The notes: generated by a model from the sequence alone, not told the origin. Positions 7,345 through 15,643 are shown, counted from the first letter of the stretch. The stretch: DNA of 34,266 nt from Sulfuritalea sp. (GCA_026399445.1 JAPLRA010000121.1:1-34266), one strand, 5' to 3'. A program made the numbers and translations.

Positions 7345-8177
7345 CGACCCTTGAATTTCGCCGGCCGCTTTTCCAGAAAGGCCGCCAGCCCTTCGGCGTA
7401 ATCCTGCGTGTCGAGGAAGGCGAATGAGGAACGCTTTTCCTCTTCGGAAACCGGACGATCCTCCATCAGCCGCGCAATCCACTGCTTGTGCCAGCACGCC
7501 ACCAGCGGCGCGCCAGAGGCGATGCGTGCCGCGGTCGCCTGCGCTTCCGGCAGCACCTCGTCATCCGCCACTATCCGCGTCAGCAAGCCCTTGGCATAGG
7601 CCTCGTCCGCGCCAAGCAGCCGCCCCTCGAGCAGAATTTCCTTCGCCACCGCCGGGCCGGCGAGCTTGAGAAAACCAGCCAGTTCGCCGGGGTACATGGA
7701 GAACCCCAGCTTCATGATCGGCGCACCGAACTTCGCCCCTTCGCCCGCAATGCGCAGATCGCAGGCGCAGGCAATCTCCAGCCCGCCGCCGACGCAGGGA
7801 CCGAGGATCGCGGCGACGGTGGGATGCCGACAGGATTCGATGGCGGCCAGCGCTTCACCGACGACTTCGTGGTAGGCAAGTGCGAGATCGACAGTGGCGC
7901 GCGCGGTACGAAACTCTTCGAGGTCGCCGCCGGCGGCAAAGGCGGTGCCTTCGCCGCGCAGGACGATGCAGCGCAGGGAATCGTCGGTCGCCAACTCGAG
8001 CATGGTGACGCGCAGCTGCTGCCACATCGCGGCATTCAGCGCATTGAGTTTTCCCGGGTTGAACAGCGTAACCGTGGCGATGGCGCCATCACGCTGACAG
8101 AGGATATTGCCGGCCAGCGCAGCTGAATCCCCGGCACGCAGAGCGCCCTCTGATTCGATTTTTTCTTTTTTAATCAT
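7341..8177 (-). CDS. Enoyl-CoA hydratase/isomerase family (crotonase) protein
   Basis: A 278-residue crotonase-fold protein. The oxyanion-hole elements are FAAGGD (80-85) and GPCVGGGLE (126-134), and a candidate catalytic acid is E165 in MYPGELAG. The first 28 residues are an unusual charged extension (MIKKEKIESE) before the domain. The ATG at 8177 overlaps the stop of the MFS gene in an ATGA arrangement, so the two are translationally coupled. It is the last gene of the TRAP/redoxin/MFS unit and suggests that the imported compound is handled as a CoA thioester. Whether it hydrates, isomerises or decarboxylates is not visible. Confidence 0.88.
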   Translation of the reverse strand: MIKKEKIESEGALRAGDSAALAGNILCQRDGAIATVTLFNPGKLNALNAAMWQQLRVTMLELATDDSLRCIVLRGEGTAFAAGGDLEEFRTARATVDLALAYHEVVGEALAAIESCRHPTVAAILGPCVGGGLEIACACDLRIAGEGAKFGAPIMKLGFSMYPGELAGFLKLAGPAVAKEILLEGRLLGADEAYAKGLLTRIVADDEVLPEAQATAARIASGAPLVACWHKQWIARLMEDRPVSEEEKRSSFAFLDTQDYAEGLAAFLEKRPAKFKGR

Positions 8178-9460
8178 TCGTGCATTTGCCGACAATGACT
8201 CTCGCGGGCAAAAATCAGGATGATTCCGGCGATCACCATGGCGCCGAATATAAGGGTAAAGCCGGCGCGATACGCCGTTGCATCGTAGAGTCGCACGCCG
8301 GCTTCGACGGCGCCGGCCCAGCGCCGGTCCAGCATCCAGCCTACCGCCGGCTGCAGCAGCATGCCGCCCACCAGCGGTCCCATGTTGCACACGCCAGAAG
8401 CCGTACCCACCAATCGTAGCGGCACCGATTCCTTGGCCCAGGCAAAGCCGATGATGATGTTGCCCGAGGCAAAGCCTGTCGGAATCAGCAGCAGCACCAA
8501 TACCCACAGCGGCAGCGGCAGGAAGATGATCGCCGACCAGCCCAGCATGGCCACCCCGGTTGCAATCAGATACAGGGGTTTCCGCACGCCCATGCGCTCC
8601 GACCAGCTGCCCAAGAGCGGCCCGCCCAGCGCCCACGACACCAGCAGGAGCGAGGTAATCGCCGCCGCCATCTTCGGGTCCAGCCCATGCACCTGACGCA
8701 GGAAGGGCACGCCCCAGAGGCCGGCAAAAGTAAGCACAGCGCCGGAAAAGCCGATCGGCACCGCCGTCAGGATCCACACATTGCGGTAGGACAGTACTTC
8801 CATCAGGCCGCGCAGCAACGAGGTCGAGGCATGTGCTCCGTGAGCCCCCTGAAAGTGGCTGGCATAACCGCGCTCGGCCGGATCGTCGCGCACGCGCAGC
8901 CAGGTGACAACGCACAGCACCGCCGTCAGCGCGGCAGAGACACCCATCACCGGGCGCCAGCCGAAAGCCTCAACCAGAAAGCGCAACGGCACCCCCGCCA
9001 CCACGCCGCCGACCACGCCCATCAGAAGCGCCATGCCCGAGGCCAGTGCATAGTGTTTCGGGGCGAACCAGTGGCTGGCCAGCTTCAGCATCGAGACGAA
9101 GGCCACCGCCACCGAAGCACCGATCAACAACCGTCCCATGTTGGCCCAGAAGATGGTGGGCGCAAACGCAAATAGCGCCGTACCCAGCGCCGCTACCCCG
9201 GCTCCGGCAGTGAGCAGGCGGCGCGGACCCCAGCGGTCGGCGATCATCCCGGTGGGCACCTGCATCGCCACATAGGAATAGAAATAGAAGGCCGAGAGAT
9301 TGCCCAGCGCCGCACCGGTGATGGCGAACTCGGTCATCAACTGATCGGTGATCACCGCCGGCGCAACGCGCAGGTAGAAGCCGATCAGGTACAGCAGCGC
9401 GCCAAGGCCCCAGACCGACCAGGCCAGCGATGCTGGCGGAAAGTTTTTCCGATCGCTCAT
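8174..9460 (-). CDS. Major facilitator superfamily transporter
   Basis: A 428-residue membrane protein with about 12 hydrophobic segments in two halves. The MFS signature between helices 2 and 3 is visible as GMIADRWGPRRLL, with the second-half counterpart GSWSERMGVRKPLY. The early YLIGFYLRVAPAVIT helix resembles organic-acid or nitrate/sugar-phosphate-type carriers, but I cannot name the substrate. The ATG at 9460 overlaps the stop of the thioredoxin-like gene (ATGA), and the stop overlaps the crotonase start (ATGA), fixing both starts. A second carrier in an operon that already has a complete TRAP system suggests product export or an alternative substrate (inference). Confidence 0.9.
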   Translation of the reverse strand: MSDRKNFPPASLAWSVWGLGALLYLIGFYLRVAPAVITDQLMTEFAITGAALGNLSAFYFYSYVAMQVPTGMIADRWGPRRLLTAGAGVAALGTALFAFAPTIFWANMGRLLIGASVAVAFVSMLKLASHWFAPKHYALASGMALLMGVVGGVVAGVPLRFLVEAFGWRPVMGVSAALTAVLCVVTWLRVRDDPAERGYASHFQGAHGAHASTSLLRGLMEVLSYRNVWILTAVPIGFSGAVLTFAGLWGVPFLRQVHGLDPKMAAAITSLLLVSWALGGPLLGSWSERMGVRKPLYLIATGVAMLGWSAIIFLPLPLWVLVLLLIPTGFASGNIIIGFAWAKESVPLRLVGTASGVCNMGPLVGGMLLQPAVGWMLDRRWAGAVEAGVRLYDATAYRAGFTLIFGAMVIAGIILIFARESHCRQMHE

Positions 9461-9984
9461 GCCGGGAAAGTCTCCGCCCACCACAGCCGCGCCTTCAGAC
9501 CCCATGTCGTGGCGTAGCCGACCACGCGAAAGCGGATGTTGCCGGCGCCATCGACCACGAAATGCGTCGGCACACCGCGCACGCCCCAGTTGATCGCGTG
9601 GCGGCCGTCGGCATCGATCAGCGCCGGTAAGTCAATCTCACGTTCCTTCAGATGTTTGGTCACCGTCGCCGCATCGCCGGATTGCATGGCCACCGAAATG
9701 ACGCGGTGATCCTGCGCCACGCTGACGATGTTGCCCTCCTCGGCCTTGCACACCGGACACCAGGTCGACCAGAAAGCCACCAGCGTCGCCGTGCCGCCGG
9801 TGCCGACTTTCACCGGCTGTCCGTCAGTCAATACACCCGCCAGCGGCGGCGCGGCGCCCTCGGGTAGGTCGCGGGTCTGAAAATACTGGGCGCCGAAGAT
9901 GACGGCGACGATCAGCCCGCCTTCGAGGAGGTGGCGTTGCCAGCGCTTTGGGAACCTTCGACCGAAGACAGCGACCGGCGGCAA
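9457..9984 (-). CDS. Membrane-anchored thioredoxin-like (TlpA/ScsD-type) disulfide oxidoreductase
   Basis: About 175 residues, with an N-terminal membrane anchor (LLEGGLIVAVIFGAQYF, about 19-35) followed by a periplasmic thioredoxin fold. The redox motif is WCPVC (C76, C79) and the cis-proline loop is GVPTHF. The overall layout resembles ScsD/TlpA-like proteins that handle disulfides in exported proteins. The start is uncertain. I use TTG at 9984, 20 nt after the DctM stop; GTG at 10032 inside dctM is the alternative, and neither has a good ribosome site. The stop overlaps the MFS start. Its place between TRAP and MFS genes is unusual. Confidence 0.82.
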   Translation of the reverse strand: MPPVAVFGRRFPKRWQRHLLEGGLIVAVIFGAQYFQTRDLPEGAAPPLAGVLTDGQPVKVGTGGTATLVAFWSTWCPVCKAEEGNIVSVAQDHRVISVAMQSGDAATVTKHLKEREIDLPALIDADGRHAINWGVRGVPTHFVVDGAGNIRFRVVGYATTWGLKARLWWAETFPA

Positions 9985-10004
9985 TCCGCCGGATACTTCA
10001 GAGC

Positions 10005-11309
10005 CTAGCGGTACAGCAGGGTCGGCAGCCACATGGTCAAAGGGGGCCACAGACAGGCGATCAGCAGGTCGATCATGGCGGCCGCAACCAGCGGCATGAC
10101 TGCAACCGAGATTCGACCCAGTGACACCTCGGCGATGCCGCAACTGACGAAGAGGCAGATTCCCACCGGCGGCGTCATCATGCCGATCGCCAGATTGACC
10201 ACCACCAGCACGCCGAACTGCACCGGGTCGACCTGCATCTGCGGCGTCAGCAGCGCCAGCACCGGCACCACCAACAGCAGCGCGGCCGTGGTTTCCATCA
10301 CGCAACCGATGACCAGCAGCAGGCCCATGATCAGCAGTAGCAGTCCGGTCGGCGGTAGCGCGAGCGAATTGACAAAGAGATCCAGCACCTTGGCGCCCTG
10401 CTGCATGGCCAGCAGCCAGCCGAAGATCTTGGCCATGGCAATGATGAACAGGATGCCGGCCGCCGCGACCTGAGACTTGATGATCAGGGCCGGCAATTCC
10501 TTCCACGGCAACTCGCGGTTGACCACGGTGCCTACCAGCAGCGCATAGAACACCGCCAGCGCCGCGGCCTCGGTCACCGTCACGACGCCGCTGAGGATGC
10601 CGCCGAGGATCACGACCGGCGCGCCCAACGAAAACGCCGCAGCCCGCCCGGTACTGAGCACTCTGGCCCACGAAAATTCCTCTCTCACGCCGTAACCCTT
10701 GCGCCACGAGACCACGACGGCCACGACGATGAATGAAAGCCCGAGCAGTATCCCCACCATCATGCCGCCGGCGAAAAGTTGCGAGGTCGAGATGTTGGTC
10801 ATGAAACCAAAGATGACCATGGGAATCGAGGGCGGGATGATGATGCCAATCGAACCGCCGGCCGCGACCACCGCTGCCGCAAAGGGGGGCGGGTAACCCT
10901 GCCGGATCATGGCCGGAATCACCACGGCGCCGATCGCCGCCGTATCGGCGGCAGCCGAGCCGGAGATGCCGGCGATGATCATCGACGCCACGATGGCAGC
11001 GGCGGCAAGTCCGCCGTGCGCCCAACCGACGAGGCTGTCGCAGAAATCGATCAGGCGGCGCGAAATCCCGCCGACCTCCATGATCGAACCGGCGATCATG
11101 AACAGCGGCACGGCGAGCAGGTCGAAGGAGTCGATGCCCGAAAAAAGCTGCTGCACCACGGTTTGCCCGAGCGCCGAGAAGGCGATCGTGTCGGGAAAGA
11201 CTCCCGGCGTGATGATCAGACCGATCGCCGGCAGGCCGATCGCCAGCGCGATGGGCAGGCCCATCGCCATCAGCAGGAACATCAGGACGAACAGCAGGAC
11301 GATGATCAT
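10005..11309 (-). CDS. dctM: TRAP transporter large permease (DctM type)
   Basis: A 434-residue, very hydrophobic protein with about 12 membrane segments. Typical DctM features are the N-terminal IIVLLFVLMFLLMAMGLPIALAI, the PLFMIAGSIMEVGGISRRLI block, the GISGSAAADTAAIGAVVIPAM region, GGSIGIIIPPSIPMVIFG, and the C-terminal NLAIGMMTPPVGICLFV. It is the main transport subunit of the sodium-driven TRAP system. The ATG at 11309 overlaps the small-permease stop (ATGA), which fixes the start. With the small permease and binding protein it forms a complete P-Q-M set. The substrate is unknown. Confidence 0.95.
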   Translation of the reverse strand: MIIVLLFVLMFLLMAMGLPIALAIGLPAIGLIITPGVFPDTIAFSALGQTVVQQLFSGIDSFDLLAVPLFMIAGSIMEVGGISRRLIDFCDSLVGWAHGGLAAAAIVASMIIAGISGSAAADTAAIGAVVIPAMIRQGYPPPFAAAVVAAGGSIGIIIPPSIPMVIFGFMTNISTSQLFAGGMMVGILLGLSFIVVAVVVSWRKGYGVREEFSWARVLSTGRAAAFSLGAPVVILGGILSGVVTVTEAAALAVFYALLVGTVVNRELPWKELPALIIKSQVAAAGILFIIAMAKIFGWLLAMQQGAKVLDLFVNSLALPPTGLLLLIMGLLLVIGCVMETTAALLLVVPVLALLTPQMQVDPVQFGVLVVVNLAIGMMTPPVGICLFVSCGIAEVSLGRISVAVMPLVAAAMIDLLIACLWPPLTMWLPTLLYR

Positions 11310-11788
11310 GCTTTGTGCGTCACAGGCCGTACGATGTCGGCCAGGATATGCAGCAGGAAGATGGCGCCGGACAATGGCACTACGGCGATCGGCAGCGACA
11401 TCGGCATCTGCACCGCAGTCGAGGTCTGGTCCCAGGAATTGACGGTGTAGATCGTGCCGTACCAAGCGATCAGTCCAAAGCAACCTAGCGTCAGGGCTTG
11501 CAGCAAACGCACGATGGCCTGCTCGACAACGGGACCCAGCTTTGCGCCGAAGCCCGCCAGGCCGATGAAATGGGCACGCTTGTAGGCCACCGTAGCGCCG
11601 AGAAAAGTGATCGCCACCAGCAGGTAGCGGCCGACCTCTTCCGACCAGCTCAACGATTCGCCGAGATAGCGGGCCAGCACTTGCAGGAAAAGGATCAGCG
11701 AAATCGCGATACCCGCCACCAGCAGAATCTTCTCGACCAAGCCGTTGATTCGTTCGCTGTAATACTGCAGCGAGTCGTTAAACCCCAT
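11306..11788 (-). CDS. dctQ: TRAP transporter small permease (DctQ type)
   Basis: A 160-residue protein with four hydrophobic segments and the DctQ hallmark RYLGESLSWSEEVGRYLLVAI, where the conserved WSEE block sits between helices 1 and 2. The ATG at 11788 (MGFNDSL) was chosen because GAGGA lies 6 nt upstream. The in-frame ATG two codons earlier directly abuts that site, and the still longer open frame runs into the P-Q hairpin. It overlaps dctM by 4 bp. It is separated from the binding-protein gene by about 100 bp containing a strong hairpin. Confidence 0.93.
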   Translation of the reverse strand: MGFNDSLQYYSERINGLVEKILLVAGIAISLILFLQVLARYLGESLSWSEEVGRYLLVAITFLGATVAYKRAHFIGLAGFGAKLGPVVEQAIVRLLQALTLGCFGLIAWYGTIYTVNSWDQTSTAVQMPMSLPIAVVPLSGAIFLLHILADIVRPVTHKA

Positions 11789-11845
11789 GTCCATTCCTCG
11801 ATCGCATCCGGGTGGATGCCGGCTCCGGCGCTTTGCAGGAGCGAT

Positions 11846-11876
11846 AGGCGTCGCCGCGGGTCCCGCGGCGACGCCT
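11846..11876 (-). promoter_or_regulatory. Strong hairpin between TRAP binding-protein and permease genes
   Basis: A perfect inverted repeat, AGGCGTCGCCGCGGG (11846-11860) and its complement (11862-11876), separated by a single T, so about 14 bp of stem after a minimal loop. No U-tract follows on the minus strand. It lies after the dctP stop and before dctQ. Such hairpins commonly protect the 3' end of the binding-protein mRNA or partly terminate transcription, giving more binding protein than permease (established for similar transport operons; inferred here). Confidence 0.7.
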
Positions 11877-11890
11877 GCTTCGGCAAGCAA

Positions 11891-12871
11891 CTACTTTACG
11901 GTCTTGCGGATTTCCTCGACGATCTTCTTGGTGTCGCCGCTGAGCGAACCGTAGACCGGCTCTGTCTTGGCGCGGAAGGCCGCGAGGTCGGGATTTTCCA
12001 CCACCTGCATGCCGGCGGCTTTGAGGGCGGCGAGCTGGCTCGCCTCGTTGTCGCGCACGTAGCGCCGGCCGACCATCGAGGCCGCCTGAGCGGCGTCCAT
12101 GAACACCTTGCGATCGGCGGCGGGCAGCTTGTCCATGAAGGCCTTGCTGCCGACGAATACCAGGGCGGAATAGACGTGGCGCGTGATCGACAGGTATTTC
12201 TGTCCGGCCTCGTTGAGCTTCGCTGCCGAAATCACCGAGATCGGATTCTCTTGCCCGTCCAGCACGCCCTGCTGCAACTGGGTCGTGATCGGCCAGGCCA
12301 TCGGCGTCGGGTTGGCGCCGATGGCGCGCCAGATGGCGAGGTGGGTCGGCGATTCCATGGTGCGGATCTTCATGCCCTTGAGATCATCGGGGCCGCTCAC
12401 CGCGCGCTTCGAATTGGTCACGTTGCGGAAACCGTTGTCCAGGAAATGCATGCCGACCAGGCCGGCCTTGTCGAAGCGCTTGAGCAGATCCTTGCCGATC
12501 GGCCCGTCCAGCACCTTGTCGGAGGCTTCGTAGGAGGAGAACAGGAAGGGCATTTCCAGCGCCTTGATCTCGGGCACGAAGGCTTCGATCGGGCCGGTGG
12601 TGCACACACTCATCTGCACCGTGCCGAGCTGAAGCTGTTGCAGCACCTGGGTCTCGCTGCCGAGCGCGGCGGAATGGTGCACCACGACCTCGTATTTGCC
12701 TGGCAGGGCCTTGTCGACTTCTTCCTTGAACTTCTGCGCGGCAACCGTGTGGGCGAAGGTCGGGCCGGTGACCACGCCGATATTCACCTTTTCGGCCGCC
12801 AGGGCCAGTGAGCTGAAGCCCAGGCTGATGGCGCAGGCCAAACCCGTCAGGGTGTGGGAAATGGATTTCAT
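11891..12871 (-). CDS. dctP: TRAP transporter substrate-binding protein (DctP family)
   Basis: A 326-residue periplasmic protein with a Sec signal peptide (MKSISHTLTG, hydrophobic core, cleavage ALA-AE near residue 23). DctP features are LGSETQVLQQLQLGTVQM, MPFLFSSYEASDKVLDGPIG, GFRNVTNSKR, the conserved-arginine segment LKGMKIRTMESP, and QGVLDGQENPISVI. The pattern GPIGKDLLKRFDKAGLVGMHFLDNG is typical of C4-dicarboxylate-type TRAP receptors, but the ligand cannot be fixed. AGGAG sits 5 nt before the ATG. It heads the six-gene unit P-Q-M, redoxin, MFS, crotonase. Confidence 0.93.
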   Translation of the reverse strand: MKSISHTLTGLACAISLGFSSLALAAEKVNIGVVTGPTFAHTVAAQKFKEEVDKALPGKYEVVVHHSAALGSETQVLQQLQLGTVQMSVCTTGPIEAFVPEIKALEMPFLFSSYEASDKVLDGPIGKDLLKRFDKAGLVGMHFLDNGFRNVTNSKRAVSGPDDLKGMKIRTMESPTHLAIWRAIGANPTPMAWPITTQLQQGVLDGQENPISVISAAKLNEAGQKYLSITRHVYSALVFVGSKAFMDKLPAADRKVFMDAAQAASMVGRRYVRDNEASQLAALKAAGMQVVENPDLAAFRAKTEPVYGSLSGDTKKIVEEIRKTVK

Positions 12872-12987
12872 GAGTACTCCTCGGTTGGGGGTGCGGCGGC
12901 ATTCGCGCGCGAGGCAGGGCGACGGCTCCTGCAAGGAGGGGCAATCATACTGTCCATGGCCGATCAGGTAAACGACGAAACACGATG

Positions 12988-13007
12988 GGGATCGCGGCAC
13001 CGATCCC
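12988..13007 (-). terminator. Hairpin after the cytoplasmic rhodanese gene
   Basis: A stem GGGATCG (12988-12994) / CGATCCC (13001-13007) with a 6-nt loop lies 11 bp beyond the rhodanese stop and before the dctP promoter region. No U-tract follows, so intrinsic termination is weakly supported. The rest of 12872-13018 must hold the dctP promoter, but I could not pick a convincing one. Confidence 0.35.
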
Positions 13008-13018
13008 GACCCAACCCC

Positions 13019-13411
13019 TCAGCACTGCTCCCAAGGCAGACCCTCGAAACGCCAGCCATTCATCGAACCACGATGATGGGTGTCGTCGAGTTCGCCTTCG
13101 AAGCCGTGCAGTACGTTGTACACACGGGTGAAACCGGCGGCTTCCAGCGCGTGGCCGGCATCGATCGAACGGTTGCCGCTGCGGCAGATCAGCACCACCG
13201 GACGGTCGCCCGAATGACCGGCCAGTTTCTTCACCTCGCCGACAAAATGCGGGTTGACCTCCCAGTCGGGACCGTCATTCCACGACACATGGCTTACGCC
13301 CGCCGGATGGCCGACGAAGAAGAACTCCATTTCGCTGCGGCAGTCGACGAACAATGCGCTTGGGTTGTCGTGGAGGAACTTGGCAGCTTCCTTGGGGGTC
13401 AGATGATCCAT
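13019..13411 (-). CDS. Rhodanese-like sulfurtransferase, cytoplasmic
   Basis: A 130-residue single-domain rhodanese without a signal peptide. The active-site loop is LICRSGNRS, with the persulfide-forming cysteine at C76. The DCRSEMEFFFVGHPAGVSHV block is the usual CH2A-like region, and GFTRVYNVLHGFEG is the common C-terminal motif. GGAG lies upstream of the ATG at 13411; the longer open frame to 14041 runs through the neighbouring gene and is not used. It is divergent from a second, exported rhodanese only 60 bp away, so the two may share regulation. The sulfur donor and acceptor are unknown. Confidence 0.9.
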   Translation of the reverse strand: MDHLTPKEAAKFLHDNPSALFVDCRSEMEFFFVGHPAGVSHVSWNDGPDWEVNPHFVGEVKKLAGHSGDRPVVLICRSGNRSIDAGHALEAAGFTRVYNVLHGFEGELDDTHHRGSMNGWRFEGLPWEQC

Positions 13412-13471
13412 GATGTGCTCCACTCGGTCTGTTGGAACAGTGATTGTAGCCAAGCACGGTATAGTAGGTTG

Positions 13472-13939
13472 ATGAATCCACTTTTCCCGCTCAGAGCCCT
13501 GACTGCCGGCTTTCTGAAAAACCTCGTGCCCTGCACCTTCGCGCTGCTGGCACTGTCGGCGCGCGCCGACCCCGACCTCAGCGCGCCCGAGGCCGCCGCC
13601 CAGGTACAGTCCGGCAAGCTCATCCTGATAGACATCCGCACACCGCCGGAATGGAAGGAGACCGGCGTGGCCCGGGGCGCCCGGCAGGTCAACATGCTGC
13701 ATCCGCAGGGAGCCAAAGGATTCGCCGAGCAGCTGATGGGCGAACTCAAGGGCGACAAGAACACCCCCATTGCCCTCATCTGTCGCACCGGCAACCGCAC
13801 CACCCAGGTCCAGCGCTACCTGCAAAGCGTAGGCTTCACTCAGGTCTACAACATCAAGGAAGGCATGGCCGGCAGCGGCGCCGGCCCCGGCTGGATCAAG
13901 CATGGCCTTCCGCTGGAGCCCTGCACGCAGCAGTGCTGA
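13472..13939 (+). CDS. Rhodanese-like protein, exported
   Basis: A 155-residue protein with an N-terminal signal peptide (MNPLFPLRAL, hydrophobic stretch to about residue 30, cleavage near ARA-DP) and one rhodanese domain. The active loop is LICRTGNRT (C104) and the IDIRTPPEWKETGV block is typical. Unusually it has two C-terminal cysteines (PCTQQC) that could form a disulfide or accept sulfur. The 60-bp gap to the divergent rhodanese contains TATAGT at 13460-13465 as a possible -10. A periplasmic sulfurtransferase is likely; the partner is unknown. Confidence 0.87.
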   Translation: MNPLFPLRALTAGFLKNLVPCTFALLALSARADPDLSAPEAAAQVQSGKLILIDIRTPPEWKETGVARGARQVNMLHPQGAKGFAEQLMGELKGDKNTPIALICRTGNRTTQVQRYLQSVGFTQVYNIKEGMAGSGAGPGWIKHGLPLEPCTQQC

Positions 13940-13950
13940 ACCGACGGCGG

Positions 13951-13956
13951 TATAAT
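13951..13956 (+). promoter_or_regulatory. -10 box of the metH promoter
   Basis: A perfect TATAAT 12 bp after the rhodanese stop. The predicted transcription start near 13963 falls just before the riboswitch. No good -35 is visible at the expected distance, so activation or a weak -35 is possible. Confidence 0.6.
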
Positions 13957-13965
13957 CGCCTCTTG

Positions 13966-14055
13966 CTTCCGAGGAGCGCTGCAAGGTAGATGGCCCCCAG
14001 GTTTTATGGGCCGCGACCCTAGGCTCGGAACCTGATGACAACGGCGCTCACCCAC
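13966..14055 (+). promoter_or_regulatory. S-adenosylhomocysteine (SAH) riboswitch
   Basis: The sequence carries the conserved SAH-riboswitch blocks in order: GAGGAGCGCTGCAA (13971-13984), AGGCTCGGAA (14021-14030) and AACGGCGCTCACCC (14040-14053). P1 pairs GAGCGC (13974-13979) with GCGCTC (14044-14049), and a side hairpin lies between 13992 and 14012. In this class SAH binding turns expression on, which suits genes of the methyl cycle such as ahcY and metH. It lies directly upstream of metH. Confidence 0.92.
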
Positions 14056-14090
14056 CCTTGGAGTATTCCGCCGGGGCACACGGTGAGCCG
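14042..14090 (+). promoter_or_regulatory. Probable expression platform of the SAH riboswitch
   Basis: The 3' half of P1, CGGCGCTCACC (14042-14052), can pair instead with GGTGAGCCG (14082-14090), an almost perfect complement with a small bulge. This gives a competing helix that would break the aptamer when SAH is absent. The metH ribosome site GGAGA (14126-14130) lies downstream, so the switch could act by sequestration or termination. Seen: the complementarity. Inferred: the mechanism. Confidence 0.5.
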
Positions 14091-14439
14091 TCACGCAGCA
14101 AGGCTCCCCGCCCCGGTCATGGATTGGAGAGACGCATGACCGCCCGCCGCTTGAATCCCCTCGCCACCACTGTCCGCTGGCAACCCGACCGCAGCACTGA
14201 ATTGCGCGAGCTGCTGGCGCAGCGCATCCTGATCCTCGATGGCGCCATGGGCACCATGGTGCAGCGTCATGGGCTGGTCGAGGCCGATTATCGCGGGGCG
14301 CGTTTTGCCGCGCATGGCAAGGACCTCAAGGGCAACAACGATCTGCTGTGCATCACGCGTCCCGACGTGATCGGCGGCATTCATGCCGAATATCTCGAAG
14401 CCGGCGCCGATATCATCGAAACCAACAGCTTCAACGCGA

Positions 14440-14450
14440 CGGCTGTCACC
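14440..14450 (+). other. Deletion junction in metH
   Basis: The coding sequence jumps from IETNSFNATAV to SPDVNDPGARN. In E. coli MetH about 55 residues lie between these blocks. The frame changes across the junction, so about 160 bp were lost (not a multiple of three). Confidence 0.8.
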
Positions 14451-15573
14451 CGACGTCAATGATCCCGGCGCGCGCAACGTCACGTTTGACGCGCTGGTGG
14501 CCGATTACGTTGAAGCCGCGCGCGGCCTGACCGAGGGCGGCGCCGACATCCTGCTGGTGGAAACGGTGTTCGACACACTCAACGCCAAGGCCGCGCTATT
14601 CGCCATCGAGAAGTTCTTCGATGAAGCCGGGCGGCGCTGGCCGGTGATGATTTCCGGCACCATTACCGACGCTTCCGGCCGAACGCTGTCGGGTCAAACC
14701 GCCGAGGCGTTCTGGAATTCGCTGCGCCACGCGCGGCCGCTGTCCTTCGGCCTCAATTGCGCGCTGGGTGCGAAAGAACTGCGCCAGTACGTCGAGGAGC
14801 TTTCGAAACTCTGCGACTGTTTCATCTCGGCCCACCCCAACGCCGGGCTGCCGAATGCCTTCGGCGGCTACGACGAGACGCCGCAGATGCTGGCCGACGA
14901 GATTCGCGAATGGGGCGCAGCGGGCATCATCAACATTGCCGGCGGTTGTTGCGGAACGTCGCCTGACCACATCCGCGCGATTGCCGAAGCGCTGAAAAAC
15001 ACCAAACCTCGCCGTCCCGCCAGCGCCGACTTTTCATTACGCTTGGCTGGCCTCGAAGCCTTCAATGTCGATGAAGGCAGTCTGTTCGTGAACGTCGGCG
15101 AGCGCACCAACGTCACCGGCTCGAAAGCTTTTGCCCGCATGATTCTCGAAGGCCGCTACGACGATGCGCTGGTGGTCGCCCGCCAGCAGGTTGAGAACGG
15201 TGCACAGGTGGTCGACATCAACATGGACGAGGCGATGCTCGATTCGCAAGCGGCGATGGTGCGCTTCCTGCATCTGGTCGGCTCGGAACCGGACATCTGC
15301 AAGGTGCCGCTGATGCTCGACAGTTCGAAGTGGGACGTGATCGAGGCCGGCCTCAAGTGCATCCAGGGCAAGGGCATCGTCAATTCCATCTCGATGAAGG
15401 AAGGCGAGGCGAAATTCCTCGAACAGGCGCGACTGGCGCGGCGCTACGGCGCGGCGGTAATCGTCATGGCTTTCGACGAACTCGGTCAGGCCGATACGTA
15501 CCGGCGCAAGATCGAGATCTGCAAGCGTGCCTACGACGTGCTGGTGGCCGACGGCTTTCCGGCCGAGGACATC

Positions 15574-15643
15574 ATCTTCGATCCGAACATTTTCGCCATC
15601 GCCACGGGATCTTCGATCCGAACATTTTCGCCATCGCCACGGG
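15574..15643 (+). repeat. Perfect 35-bp tandem duplication in metH
   Basis: Positions 15574-15608 and 15609-15643 are identical 35-bp units beginning ATCTTCGATCCG and encoding the IFDPNIFAIATG block. Since 35 is not a multiple of three, the duplication shifts the frame. Removing one unit restores MetH continuity into IPEHDNYAVDF. Confidence 0.95.
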
